A stretch of DNA of 64,000 nucleotides, from assembly GCA_022410635.1 (NCBI GenBank), contig JAJVDF010001827.1, positions 1-64,000 of the forward strand. The letters are read 5' to 3'. Below the pieces are notes generated by a model. That model saw only the letters and a program-made list of their open reading frames with translations, ran no database searches and was not told where the DNA came from. Position 1 is the stretch's first letter. Every line of letters starts with the position of its first letter. Both the position numbers and the translations under genes were made by a program. Below are positions 54,570-64,000 of the stretch, one piece after another. The stretch comes from Tretioscincus oriximinensis. Lineage: Eukaryota; Chordata; Lepidosauria; Squamata; Gymnophthalmidae.

Positions 54570-56145
54570 TTAGTACTCTATTTAGTCTTTTCCTTCTGTC
54601 TCTTGTGCAAATCCTATCTAAACTTTGTGCTTTCCAGTTGAACTGCTATAATAATATTGTAAATACTTTATTTTCTAATAATATATTCCCCCCTCCCCCC
54701 TCCATAAAAGCTGTTGACATTCTATAGTCCATTTGTATAGAGCTTGGTATTTCCTTCCTTCCGTTTATAGACTTTGTTTTTCCTCTATCAAATATTTTTC
54801 ATGAGTAATTTCTGAACATCCTTATCCTAGTTTCAAATTTACCAGTGTTTGTCTGATCTTATTTAAAAAGTCCCTTACATTTTCTCCCACTCTCTTTCTG
54901 GTATTTTTTCTTGAGCCACATTTCTTACTTGATGGTGGAAGTCAACAATGCTATTTCTTATTTTCATTCTCTATTTTCCTGTGAAAATCACTATAACTTT
55001 TCCCAAACGTCACTCATAACATTAAATTTGTTTATACAAGTGCTTTTAAACCAATCTGAATAACTGAACAAACCAGAAAAATAATGGTCCTCTCCCACTC
55101 CTTNGATTTAATCCAGTTCTTCAGGCCTGAAAATGTGGGTAAACTGGGGAATTTATTTTTAACTTTCCATTTTCAGTATTGTTTACATTTTCTCATAGAT
55201 TCCCTAAACAAAACTTGCTGAAATCTATTTCTTACTCTGATTTTGTATTTTGGTTGGATGTTTTTCCCAGTGTATATTGCTTTTCTACTTTTAATTCAGG
55301 TTGGCGGTCATGATGGGTTGCATGTTTTATTACTAGTTTCATCATATTTTGACATTTTCCTTTTGAGACTTTCAGATGAAGAGTGATATACAAATATTAT
55401 AAATAAATGTCCACAAACACAAAAAAGTCCACATGAATTCCATATAATACAATGTAGATAAAATGGAAGAAAATTAAATTAGAAGTCGAGACAGCATGGA
55501 TGCTGATATTCATTTCAGATTGAAAATGTACTCGTACTTTTGATTTTCTGAATGAGGAATTGGGCAACAGAAAATCTTAGATATGTTTTCAAAAGGTTTG
55601 AGAAAAAAGTAAAAAAAAACTGCGATGAGATCAATGAGTGATGTTACGGAACTGGGGCATTGATCATGTTTGGTGTGCATAGACTCTTGACTGCTATATT
55701 CTGGATTATAGCATTGTAGCGGTTTTTAAATTGTCTCGTGCACCTAGCCTGTATGTACTTCTTACAATGCTTCTAGTTGCTACAGGAAAAGATCTCTCGC
55801 TCTCTTTTTAAAGGTGAGTTTTAACAGACCTCAATAGGTTACTGCAAAGTATATATTCACTAGATGCATGTAATTTAATCATGTGGTGAATGATCTGAGG
55901 TCATCTTTCTTTTTTCATGCCAGGTTCATTCAATGAAGCTCACTGTGGAAAAATTCAGGAAAAGAAAGCTTATATTCACAGTTAAATTATGAAGTAAAGA
56001 TCGCATGATCCAAACTTACCAGTCATGATAAAGCACTGTATGTTATGAAGTCCTTGGTCTAGAATTTTTAAATAGTTATAGATGGGATTGTTTTGCCCTG
56101 GGGGAGGGGGAGGAACCATATGGCTGAACCAAAGTGTTCCTGGAT
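54570..56145. other. No gene recognised; possible L2-like tail at 55,290-55,410
   Basis: AT-rich. 'CAGATGAAGAGTGATATACA' with AATATTATAAATAAATG at 55,374-55,410 looks like a weak L2-like terminus. Nothing else recognised. Confidence 0.35.
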
Positions 56146-56149
56146 TAAT

Positions 56150-56600
56150 TGCTATTATTTAATACCCACATAGCAGTGATAGCTAGAAGCTTCTTTCTCC
56201 ATCTATTACTGATTTACCAGCTTTGGTTGATCATGGATAGGGACAACATGGATACAGTGATTTGTGCTCTGGTAACTTCCACATGGGATTTCTATAATGT
56301 GCTCTATGCAGGACTAACCTTGAAAATGATCCAGTGACTGGAACCAGTACGGAACATAGCAGTGGTAGCTCAATTAATGATGGAGGTCTCCCATCAGTCA
56401 GATAGCATGTCTGTCCTGAAAAATCTACAATGCTTGGCTATTTGTTACCAAGCCCAGTTCACAATATATCTGCTAGCATGTAAAATCCTATATAATTCTG
56501 GTCAAATACTGAGATCTCAAAGAGTGAAGCTCTTCTTTGTAGTTCCTTCTGACTTAGCTTTAGAAGAATGTCTATGGAGGAGTCAAACAAGGCCAAGATT
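56150..56600 (+). pseudogene. L2-type LINE ORF2 C-terminal fragment
   Basis: Frame 56,149-56,337 carries 'DRDNMDTVICALVTSTWDFYNVLYAGLTLKMIQ', split here into its two conserved parts: the 'DRDN..TVI.ALVTS..DY.N.LY.GL' block of L2-type reverse transcriptases, then a stop. Frame 56,362-56,607 continues as 'VAQLMMEVSHQSD' and 'LKNLQCLAICYQAQFTIYLL', matching the next conserved L2 block. The polymerase core is absent upstream. It is an old coding relic without function. Confidence 0.65.
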
Positions 56601-56683
56601 TCTGTGAGCTGCAAGTTTATTGAAGGCAGATGCAGGCAGAGATATCTCATCAGGAGACACTAATTCTCCTGCTTAGATAAGAA

Positions 56684-56945
56684 CCAAGAAGAACTGGGTT
56701 CTTATACACTGCTTTTCTCACCTTTCAAAGTGACTCAAAGTGGCTTATGGATATTTTTGCCTGAAGGCTTACATTCTATCTTCCTATGTATCTACTTGCA
56801 TTCAGTTTCAATTTCTTGCAATGCATGCTTTCGAATAGCTAGTGGAAGGTGCTCATCCCTCCCCATGTCCAAGACAGGGCTTCAATAACCGATTTCCCAG
56901 ATGAGAGATGGATTCCTTAGTGACTGAGCTATCCGTGCCTGCAGT
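56684..56945 (-). mobile_element. tRNA-derived SINE, family B
   Basis: Minus-strand copy. Its tRNA-like head on the minus strand reads GGCACGGATAGCTCAGTCAC (an A-box-like TAGCTCAGT). The tail region at 56,690-56,740 reads GAAGAACTGGGTTC and CAAAGTGACTCAAAGTGGCT, as in 18,285-18,310. Confidence 0.6.
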
Positions 56946-57009
56946 AGAAGCCCACAGTAGAGGCCCACCAGTTGCACCTGGGTAGTCTGGAATAGAAGAA
57001 GGGGAAAAA

Positions 57010-57735
57010 AGCAAATTCAATGTTTGCAAAATTAAGAAGGAAGTCAAAAACAAAACAGCAAGCGTTGTTTTGCTTCTTTATATATCTGTGGTGAGGCCAC
57101 GTTTAAAATATTGTGTACAATTCTGGTCACAACATCTCATAAAGGATATTGTGGAACTAGAGAAGGTGCAGAAAAGGGCAACAAGAATGATCAAGGGGCT
57201 AGAGCACCTCCCTTATGAAATCTGTCTGCAAAGTTTGGGCCTCTTCAGCTTTGAAACATGGCATTTGAGAGGTGATCTGAGTGAAGTGTATAAAATCATG
57301 CACAGAAATAAGGTGAACAGAGAAAAACTATTTTCTCTGTCACACAAAACAAGAATTAGGAGGCATTCTTTAAAACTGATGGGCAGAAGATTGAGGACAG
57401 ACAAAGAAAAATATTTTTTCATCCAGAGAGTCTTCAGCCTTTGGAATTTACTTCCAGAAGAGGTGATGGTAGCTAGCAGCCTGGAAAGTTTTAAGAGAGG
57501 ATTATACCATGGACATCAAGGGTATAAACAGTGGCTAGGATGGATGTCTTGAGGCTGCTTCCAAAGTGGAGCAACAGGCAATATTCCTGAAATACCATTT
57601 GCAGGACATCGAGAACAGGCGAGGATTTTGCCTTCTTCTGTTTCAGACTGCCCAGGTTCAGTTAGTCGGTTGTTGTGTGAGAGAGAATGCCGTACTAGAT
57701 GGATTCCGGCCCAATTCAGCATGTTCTTAATAGTT
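57010..57735 (+). mobile_element. CR1-like LINE, 5'-truncated
   Basis: The plus-strand C-terminal coding region plus the complete 3' UTR, ending 'GGCCCAATTCAGCATGTTCT'. It is preceded at 56,957-57,008 by a short minus-strand CR1 3' UTR piece ('GAGGCCCACCAGTTGCACCT') from another insertion. Confidence 0.8.
57070..57552 (+). pseudogene. CR1-like ORF2 C-terminus (160 uninterrupted codons)
   Basis: The frame encodes the end of the reverse transcriptase thumb and the C-terminal domain: 'VVRPRLKYCVQFW', 'ELEKVQKRATRMIKGLEHLP', 'LRGDLSEVYKIMH', 'NREKLFSLSH', 'FSLWNLLPEEVM'. It lies downstream of the catalytic blocks, which are missing. Position 57,070 is only the first ATG in the truncated copy. 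It is unusually free of stops for a fragment this old-looking, which could be chance or relative youth. Confidence 0.8.
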
Positions 57736-57739
57736 ACTT

Positions 57740-58600
57740 ACATTAACTGGCAACACAACTTTACCAGTGTCACCTGTTCAGAAAAAGGCAATGGTGCATT
57801 TACATGGAATATGGATATGAATGGGTTATGGACGTGGCTGCAAGGTCATGTGGAATAGGAACTGTGAGTTTTAATTATTATTCTTGTGCCATCCAGTCCA
57901 CTAAATGCAGATCTCTACAAGGTGCTACCACTATTCTGGAACAGGCAAATACAGATAAATTTGGAAAGGGTAATAGTGTGAACCTGACAAATGAGATAGT
58001 TAAGAAGAATGGGGAAATACTCATCCATACCCCCCTGTCTTTTAATGTGGTTCTCCAAGGTCAGGCTGATACTTTTGCTTAGTGTATAGTAGAATAAGAT
58101 CTTCTGACTTTCCGTTTATTCACTCACTCTTCTCATTTTTCACTTTTCATTCTTAATATAATGAAGGGCATCAGAAGGGTCAATAACGGCAATTCCTGAG
58201 TGTAAAAATTACTGTTTCTCCTTTACTTTTCTTCAAAAGCTTATTTGACTTATGATTATAAGCAGAGAAGAATGCACTGCAGCCCTTTCTGAGATCAGTA
58301 ATGACAGGAAATTCAAAATTCCAGGCAGGGGAGATTTAGAGGTTGCTTGTGACATTCATTTGCTTTAAAGTCTTCACTCATAAACTGTTGAATGCTGAAA
58401 GACTGCTTAAAGCTTGAACCAGCACAGAAGCAAACTTCAGTGAAAAATACACATACACATCTACAAGCCCTTTCTGCACTGTTTTTGCTAGTTCCATATT
58501 AATAATTCTGAGTTCATTTGCTCTAGAATAACTGCACCAAATAGCACCTACATTTGGTGGGTTGGACAGCATAAGTATACCAACACACTCTCATGTACAA
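57740..58600. other. No gene recognised
   Basis: The frame at 57,804-58,082 (92 codons) has no recognisable domain. Confidence 0.35.
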
Positions 58601-58604
58601 AACA

Positions 58605-58655
58605 TCAATGGACAGAACGTTTCCAGGCTCTTTTTAGCACCAATCACTCAGATCC
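58605..58655 (+). mobile_element. RTE-like LINE fragment
   Basis: 'CAATGGACAGAACGTTTCCA' followed by 'GGCTCTTTTTAGCACCAATC' is nearly the same as 63,510-63,550, reading 'QWTE(R/H)FQALFST'. About 50 bases. Confidence 0.6.
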
Positions 58656-58659
58656 AGTC

Positions 58660-60735
58660 TGTGTGTGGATGTACCATTATGTGTTTCTGAACAGACTGAT
58701 TAATGTAAATCATCATCATTATATATTCGTATTATCAATAAAGTGTGTGTTATAGATGTAATGTCATGCTGCAGCTTATAGGGACTTCAGTATAGCTCTT
58801 CCTATTTAAAATTATTGGGTAAATGCAGAAAGGACCAAAGAGAGAGGAAGAGAGGGAGAGAAATAGAAGGAAGAAACAGAAAACACAACTGAAGTGAGAC
58901 AACCACTGGCATACGATGTAATTTCTTGAGCTAGATAAAGTACTTCATAATTCCATGATTAGACAAGAAATAAAGTAGATGCCTAGTTTGCTCACAAAGT
59001 ACATTGCTATGTAAAGATTGCTCTTTGACCCTAAAGAACAAGATTAATCTTTGATTTTCTTTTTCTTGGATTAAACTGGAGGACGGGGAGACCCCTAGAT
59101 TAATTTCATTCTTCAAACTGAAGAAAGTTTAAAATGGAATGTGTGAGAAGGACATTTAGATATTTATATTTCGGAATTTCAGTTTAAAGGATCCAGCAAA
59201 GTTACAAGACAATCTATCGCCTCTGAGTATAGAAATGCTTAAATAGAAATGCTTATTAATCCATAGTAATAAATTTCCACTTGTTATAAAGCTGTCTCAA
59301 TTCATCCTACTCAAAAGTATTTATGCTCTATATTTGACATCCATCCTACCTTCATTCTGCAAACTATTGAATAAAGTGCTGACATGGTCATATTACTAAT
59401 AGGATAAATAACTAATCGTCGACGTGCTTCAGCTTGTTATGCACACAATAAATTTGCAGCTTTCCAAAATAACATGTTCAGTTTTTGACCTTGAACATGT
59501 AAATTGAGTTCTTTAGGTACATAGTTACTGTAAACATTCCCCACAACCCAGGCTGAATGAACAAAATTTCTAAGGTTGCCTTGTAATATTAGCTTTTTTT
59601 ATAATAATAATAAAAAAAACCTGATTGCATCTCTTTCATACACAGGAATAAAGGAAATCAACAATCCCCCATTTTATTAGCCAGTCAGTAAAACAAGAGA
59701 CATCTCCTGGAAGTACAGATGGAAAATTATTTTACATTTTTCTTGACAGAGTATTTTAAAAGTAAAGGTTATTCTTTCATGGAAAAAGAGGTCAATCTCA
59801 AGCAAACTTTAAACATGATAGTAAGCCCACACTATCTTTTTTTCTTATGAGCAAATGTAAATATAAGGTTTAGAAGCACACTATTGACCAAGAAGGATGT
59901 CTGCAAATGGAATTGTACAATGAGAACTTAGCATTTTGCTGAAATGGAATGGCAATTAGCAGTGATGACAATGTGATTTATACTAATTGAGATTAAGTCA
60001 GACAAAATGGCAACATTAGTAATCATTTGAAGTACTGTATTACTCATTACACTGTGCTTTGTAAACATCTCTCTTGAAATTAAAAAGTAATTAGTAGCAT
60101 TTTACTTATTTAATTCACTATAATTAGGATTTTAGAGAAACTACATCTTGGCTGTGAAGCTTTTACTGTTTGATTTGAGAAACTGGTTTTATTTACTGCT
60201 GGAATTTAGCGCTAGTTGTTTTTGAACCAATGCATCATTCACAAAGCTAAGGGCCAATTGCATAATTGGAAGCCTTATGTAGGCATTTATTGGAGACAGT
60301 CGAGGATTGACTTCCCAATCAATCTTAATGCAATAATGTGTTAAGGCTACTCAAAGAAATCAGACTCTTTCTGAGTTACTGTTTCAGAGTCAAATGAAGG
60401 AGACCAGCAGGATGGTATTTCTCAATGGTAAGTCTACAAAATGTCATTTGAAAACACCCTAACAGCACAAGAAATGATGCAAACAAATGAAGTATTAAAT
60501 ATGTCCTGGTATTTATCATTTTCTAAGGGCCAAACATAACAAGCTGGAAATGCACGATTGACATTAGAAAAGCATGATATATTGCATTACAGGATTGCTG
60601 TTGTTTTGTACATAAGACATAGTTGAAATATTATGGCCATTGCAGACAGTGTTTCTTAACAAAACTGAATTAAAGAGGAGAATCCAGACCAGGTACAATA
60701 CTGTATAAAGAGAAACACCTGGATGCAAACACAAG
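58660..60735. other. No gene recognised; mostly repeat-free AT-rich sequence
   Basis: No recognisable transposon for about 2 kb, unusual for this window. Short motif-rich parts (for example 60,180-60,380 with GCATAATTGG and CAATCAATCTTAATG) could be non-coding conserved DNA but this is untested. Confidence 0.3.
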
Positions 60736-60739
60736 AACA

Positions 60740-60845
60740 CTTCTTTTTCTTCTTTTTCATCATCATCTTCTTTTTCTATTTTTCTTTTTTTCTTCTTTTT
60801 GCTATTGCTGTTGTTATTGTTGCAATTGCTGCTGCTGTTATTTAT
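60740..60845 (+). repeat. TTC/TCA/GTT-rich low-complexity tract
   Basis: CTTCTTTTTCTTC, CATCATCATC, GTTGTTATTGTTG and GCTGCTGCTG runs follow each other and lead into the unclassified repeat that hosts the foldback element. Confidence 0.7.
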
Positions 60846-60859
60846 AAAGTGCCATCAGT

Positions 60860-61076
60860 TAGGCTGACCAGATGACCTCTTTTTTGGGGGGCGAAGGGGT
60901 TTGAAAACCTGGTTTTGGGGTGCCTCCCAGTTTTTTCTGAGAAANGGTTTTTCAAAAAAAGATTTTTTTTCAAATTTGTTTTTGTTTTTTTATTTTTTTC
61001 TCAGAAAAAACCGGGATGCTCCCCAAAAACNGGTTTTCATCCACCCCACCCGAAAAGGGGTCATCTGGTCAGCCTA
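60860..61076. mobile_element. Foldback element, 217 bp, with 7-bp target duplication
   Basis: The ends TAGGCTGACCAGATGACC and GGTCATCTGGTCAGCCTA are exact complements for 18 bases. Pairing continues over about 85 bases on the left (to 60,944) and 80 on the right (from 60,997), including TTTTTTCTGAGAAA and TTTCTCAGAAAAAA. CATCAGT occurs on both sides (60,853-60,859 and 61,077-61,083). If the element and one copy are removed, the flanks join into GTGCCATCAGTGTACATGG, which reads as an ordinary unbroken repeat sequence. N bases at 60,945 and 61,031. The '(A)GG.TGACCAGA' ends resemble a family common in reptile genomes. Confidence 0.85.
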
Positions 61077-61084
61077 CATCAGTG

Positions 61085-62057
61085 TACATGGTGTTGTACA
61101 ACCAACAAAATATAAGCCGTTACATAAAACAGGCAAAATACAATCAATAAAATATTTACGAATAAAAATCAAGCAATATTATACACAGTCAAAATAGGGC
61201 TAAAGTGCAGTGACTTACAGGCACTATTGTTTAGAAAAAAGGCAAGCCAAGAATCAAAATCCGAGATGAAGGAAGAGGATGAGCCACAAGGAAGACTGTT
61301 AGATGTAGATGAAGCAGGGAAAATAGTTTTATACAAGGAGGTAAATAAGTAAATGGCAGAGGGGAAAGGGGTTGGAATTGGCAACGTTTGGCTAGTAATA
61401 ACCCAACACCAACAGCTCTAGCATTTTGATGAGTGGAATGAGTAAAATNAAGACCACCAAAAGAAAGATCTGCAGAGGTAACAGTATCTAAGGGACACCC
61501 AGGTCTTGGTGATTGTTAGAAGATGAAGAAAATGAGAAAAGAATAGATTACCATGGATTACCATGGCCTTTGTAGCCACAGAACGAGAATTTCATAAGGC
61601 ACATGGGAAGGGAAGTTGAGAGGGGGAGCACCTTTGGATGGATATGAGGTTTGGAGAAGGATGGAAATGGGGGGGGGGCATAAATAGAAATGAAAGGAAA
61701 AAAGAAGAGGGGAAAGAAAGAAGGAGTAGGAGAAAAAAATCTGAGACATTTAGTAATATTTGTAAGAGAGGAAGGATGGGGAGGTATTAAAAATATAATA
61801 TAGAAGGAGAAAGAGTGATGTGGGATAGTTCAGGAGAGAAGAGAGACATAGACTCATCAGTTTTAAAAGTGCAGATGATAAGCACAAGATGGCATAGATG
61901 ACAGTTGAGAGGAGTCAGTTTTTTTTCCAGGACAAGAGAAACAGCCCTTCTTCTCACTTGTAGTGAGACATTATACAAAGTGCTCCCTGGCCATGATCAC
62001 ACATTTATTTTAGACAATCTTCAATCCTGAAGAATGAAGTTCAGTGTACAGGAATTG
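61085..62057. other. No gene recognised
   Basis: 61,084-61,190 continues the unclassified host repeat ('TACATGGTGTTGTACAACC', AATAAAATA). The rest is purine-rich without supported genes. Confidence 0.4.
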
Positions 62058-62429
62058 CTACCCTGTTTCCCCAAAAATAAGAGAGTGTCTTATATTAATT
62101 TTGCTGTCCCAAATGCTCTAGGTCTTATTTAAAGGGTGTATCTTATTTCTCCATGAAGAAGAATTCACATTTATTGTTGAACAAAACAAAATTGAACATT
62201 TATACTATACAGTAGTTGTCATCACAAACCAGCATAACCAGACAAANTGTGAATCTTATTACCTGCCCCTGAGTTGAATCCAAATTCAACCCAAATTGAG
62301 AGCACTTTTAACTTCAACTCACATTAGGAGTGANTTTTTTTTTTAATATAAAAGACATTTCCTTAGCAAAAAGCATTTTTTAAAAAGAGTAATTTAAACC
62401 CAGATTCAGGAATGGGGAAAAATAGGAAG

Positions 62430-62595
62430 AAAGGCAGTGTAGGAGGGGGGGNAGCAAGAAAGGAGGAAAAGGGAAAGGAAGGAAGGAAGGGGGGAAAAGG
62501 GAAAGAAGGATAGAAAGAAAGGAAAGAGAAAGAAAAAGGGACAGAAANAAAGAAGGAAAGAGAGAAAAAAGAAGGGAGAGNGGACAAAAAGCAAG
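62430..62595 (+). repeat. Purine-rich tract (GGAA/AAAGG)
   Basis: Almost pure purine on the plus strand with N bases at 62,452, 62,548 and 62,581, ending before the GC-rich array. The proline- and phenylalanine-rich minus-strand frames across it are low-complexity artefacts. Confidence 0.85.
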
Positions 62596-62609
62596 GACGT
62601 AAAGAAACA

Positions 62610-63130
62610 AATTGCTTGCCACCCAGAATGCCACCATTGCTTGCTGCCCCAAAACTCATGCTGCTTCTCACGTTGAGCACTGACACACCTCACCACCCTG
62701 AGCTTAGGATGTACAGGGCGGCAAGCATGGTTGGCGTGCAGGATGGTGAACACACAAGACACCAAGCACCACTGCCATAGGCCAAGGGGCTGCCCCAAGC
62801 ATAGCCATTGCTAGCCACCCAGAGGCACACACCACTTGCTATCCTGCGCATGCACACCCCTTGCCATCCTGAGTGCTCATGCCGCTTGCCACCTTGCGCC
62901 CTCTGGGTAATGAGGGGTGTGAGTGCCCAGGACAGCAAGAGATGTAAGTGCTCAGGGCGGCAAGCATCATGAGCCTCGGAGCGGCAAACAATGGTGACAT
63001 TAAGGGTGGAAAGCAATGGCTGCGCTTGGGGTGGCAGGTGGGCAACGCTCAGGGTGATAGGNGGCAACAGCCCTTGGACCAGGGCAGCAGCAGCCCTTGG
63101 ACTAGGGTGGCAGCAGTGGTGCTTGGGTGG
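62610..63130. repeat. Degenerate inverted minisatellite array
   Basis: The left half repeats phrases such as GCTTGCCACCC, GCTTGCTGCCCC, CACTTGCTATCCTG and CCGCTTGCCACCTTG. The right half repeats the complement: GGACAGCAAGAG, GGGCGGCAAGC, GAGCGGCAAAC, GGGTGGAAAGC, GGGGTGGCAGG. The change of strand is near 62,900-62,920. At 63,073-63,119 a 23-base unit (AGCCCTTGGACCAGGGCAGC plus AGC) is tandemly duplicated. The whole could fold into a large branched hairpin. Confidence 0.65.
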
Positions 63131-63267
63131 TGGGCATGATCCAAAACAAAGTTTACTAGTCTTACTTTCGTGCATCTATGGAAAATCAGCACTAGGTCTT
63201 ATTTTATGGTCTTATTTTATGGGCGTGTCTTATTTTCGGGGAAATATGGTAAAAGATCTACTTACCA

Positions 63268-63735
63268 AGTACACCATGCACAGCCATCCTTCCAACTCAC
63301 ATGCAACAACCTTCAGCGTAAGCTCCCTGAGATNCAGAGCAATTGGTGGATCAATTTCGCTCAAAAAAATCACCTTTGTGCTGACACTTGTGATCATAGA
63401 TAATTTTATGAAACCCTGAAGGTGGTATATGGTCCTTCATATTAGGTCCAAAGCCCCTTTGCAGTGCAAATGGCCACACTCTCCTCGCGGATAAGATGTC
63501 AATTCTGAATCAGTGGACAGAACATTTCCAGGCTCTTTTTAGCACCTATCATACAGTCCAAGAATCAGCAATTCACCACATTCATCAGCAGCCAATGNAA
63601 ACAGAACTGGACAAATTCTCTATCTTAAAAGAAACAATTGAGGCCATCAGTAAACTGAAAAGTGATAAGGCAGCAGGAGTTGATGAGATCCCATCTGACC
63701 TTTGGAAACATGGCTGCACAACACTACAAACTAAG
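63268..63735 (+). pseudogene. RTE-like LINE ORF2 fragment (upstream of the polymerase core)
   Basis: Reading across several frames, the DNA encodes a 'LRE..NWWI...ADTCDH' block (63,330-63,405), a 'LQCKWPHS' link and 'LNQWTEHFQALFST' (63,502-63,543). It then encodes 'KLKSDKAAGVDEIPSDLWKHG' (63,650-63,712), which is the 'K..KA.G.D.IP.E..KHG' fingers motif of RTE-clade reverse transcriptases. The catalytic aspartate blocks are not reached; similarity is lost after 63,735. One N at 63,599. A shorter copy of the same region is at 58,605. Confidence 0.7.
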
Positions 63736-64000
63736 CTTTGTGGATATAACTGCATCACATTCAGAGAAGATGTTCTACTTCAATCAAAGTGGCCACAGCT
63801 GCTTATTCCACATTGGCCACCAGGGATCATTAAAGGTATGGACAACTAGCCCTGTTACTTCATGGAACTTTGTTCGCAAAGCTATGCCAAGAGAAGATGA
63901 GAGAATTGTGAGCTAAAGATGGTCAAAAATTATAACTGTGATCATTTTGCGCTTATTTATCATGCCTATGTTAAACTGCAGAAGTTCAATTCCAATATTC
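63736..64000. other. No gene recognised; end of window
   Basis: The stretch TTTGTTCGCAAAGCTATGCC at 63,869 resembles TTTGTTTGCGAAGCTAAGCC at 51,631, so this may be part of another dispersed repeat. It runs to the window edge. Confidence 0.35.

Larger units (their letters stand above)
62059..63251. mobile_element. Composite DNA element with minisatellite core, about 1.19 kb
   Basis: The left end TACCCTGTTTCCCCAAAAAT continues AAGAGAGTGTCTTA. The complement of the right end reads TACCATATTTCCCCGAAAAT, AAGACACGCCCA. Motifs 'GGTCTTATTT' and 'GTCTTATTTT' repeat beside both ends. The core (62,430-63,130) is a purine-rich AAGG tract followed by a GC-rich degenerate array. TA borders are present, but superfamily and target duplication are not clear. 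No transposase frame. Confidence 0.6.

Noticed and set aside
62363..63175. Several Phe/Ser/Pro- and Cys/His-rich frames up to 161 codons
   Set aside because: They cover the purine tract and the degenerate minisatellite. The Cys/His pattern comes from the repeat unit and not from a zinc-finger spacing.
1..64000. CRISPR arrays, operons, phage or bacterial defence systems
   Set aside because: No regularly spaced repeats with unique spacers, no tightly packed coding and no ribosome-binding patterns. The retroelement content is that of a vertebrate.

Overview
This window looks like intergenic or intronic DNA from a vertebrate, most likely a non-avian sauropsid and probably a squamate reptile. The reasons are an AT-rich background and a mix of CR1, L2-like, L1-like, RTE-like and Penelope-like retroelements, a Ty3/gypsy chromovirus, tRNA-derived SINEs and several families of short foldback DNA transposons. 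I found no host protein-coding exon, no structural RNA gene, no CRISPR array and nothing prokaryotic. Nearly every open reading frame over 100 codons is either a relic of a transposon or an antisense or low-complexity shadow. The scattered single N bases and one 37-base N run are assembly uncertainty. Family names come from recognised protein motifs and end sequences, not from a database search. || Layout. 1-472: L1-like 3' end. 2.0-4.3 kb: L2-like tails, an 82-bp perfect palindrome and a Penelope-like element with a GIY-YIG domain. 4.7-6.5 kb: the best-preserved CR1 reverse transcriptase (minus strand). 8.1-9.1 kb: a GC-rich composite foldback element. 11-14.7 kb: CR1, a second copy of the palindrome, L1, SINE and L2 fragments. 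18-25 kb: SINE, CR1, a solo LTR, L2 tails and one candidate conserved non-coding block. 27.9-28.1 kb: a foldback MITE. 28,649-34,582: a full-length but inactivated Ty3/gypsy chromovirus with matching LTRs and a 5-bp target duplication, hit by two CR1 insertions. 35-49 kb: CR1, L2 and SINE fragments, a compound ATT/GTT microsatellite and an unclassified two-copy repeat. 49.2-50.1 kb: a long-inverted-repeat element. 51.0-51.3 kb: a solo LTR related to the chromovirus. 52.7-53.7 kb: a CR1/SINE/hAT nest. 56-57.7 kb: L2 and CR1 reading-frame relics. 60.9-61.1 kb: a foldback element with a target duplication. 62.1-63.3 kb: a composite element with a minisatellite core. 63.3-64 kb: an RTE-like reverse transcriptase fragment. 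|| The most informative observation concerns the chromovirus. An 11-base primer-binding site two bases inside the 5' LTR is exactly complementary to an LTR segment that starts 32 bases after the TATA box, where the transcript should begin. This is the self-priming arrangement known from the Tf1/Sushi group. The same TATA-to-motif spacing recurs in a separate solo LTR at 51.0-51.3 kb. I did not find an undescribed gene system. The other points worth checking concern how individual transposons inserted, inverted or evolved.
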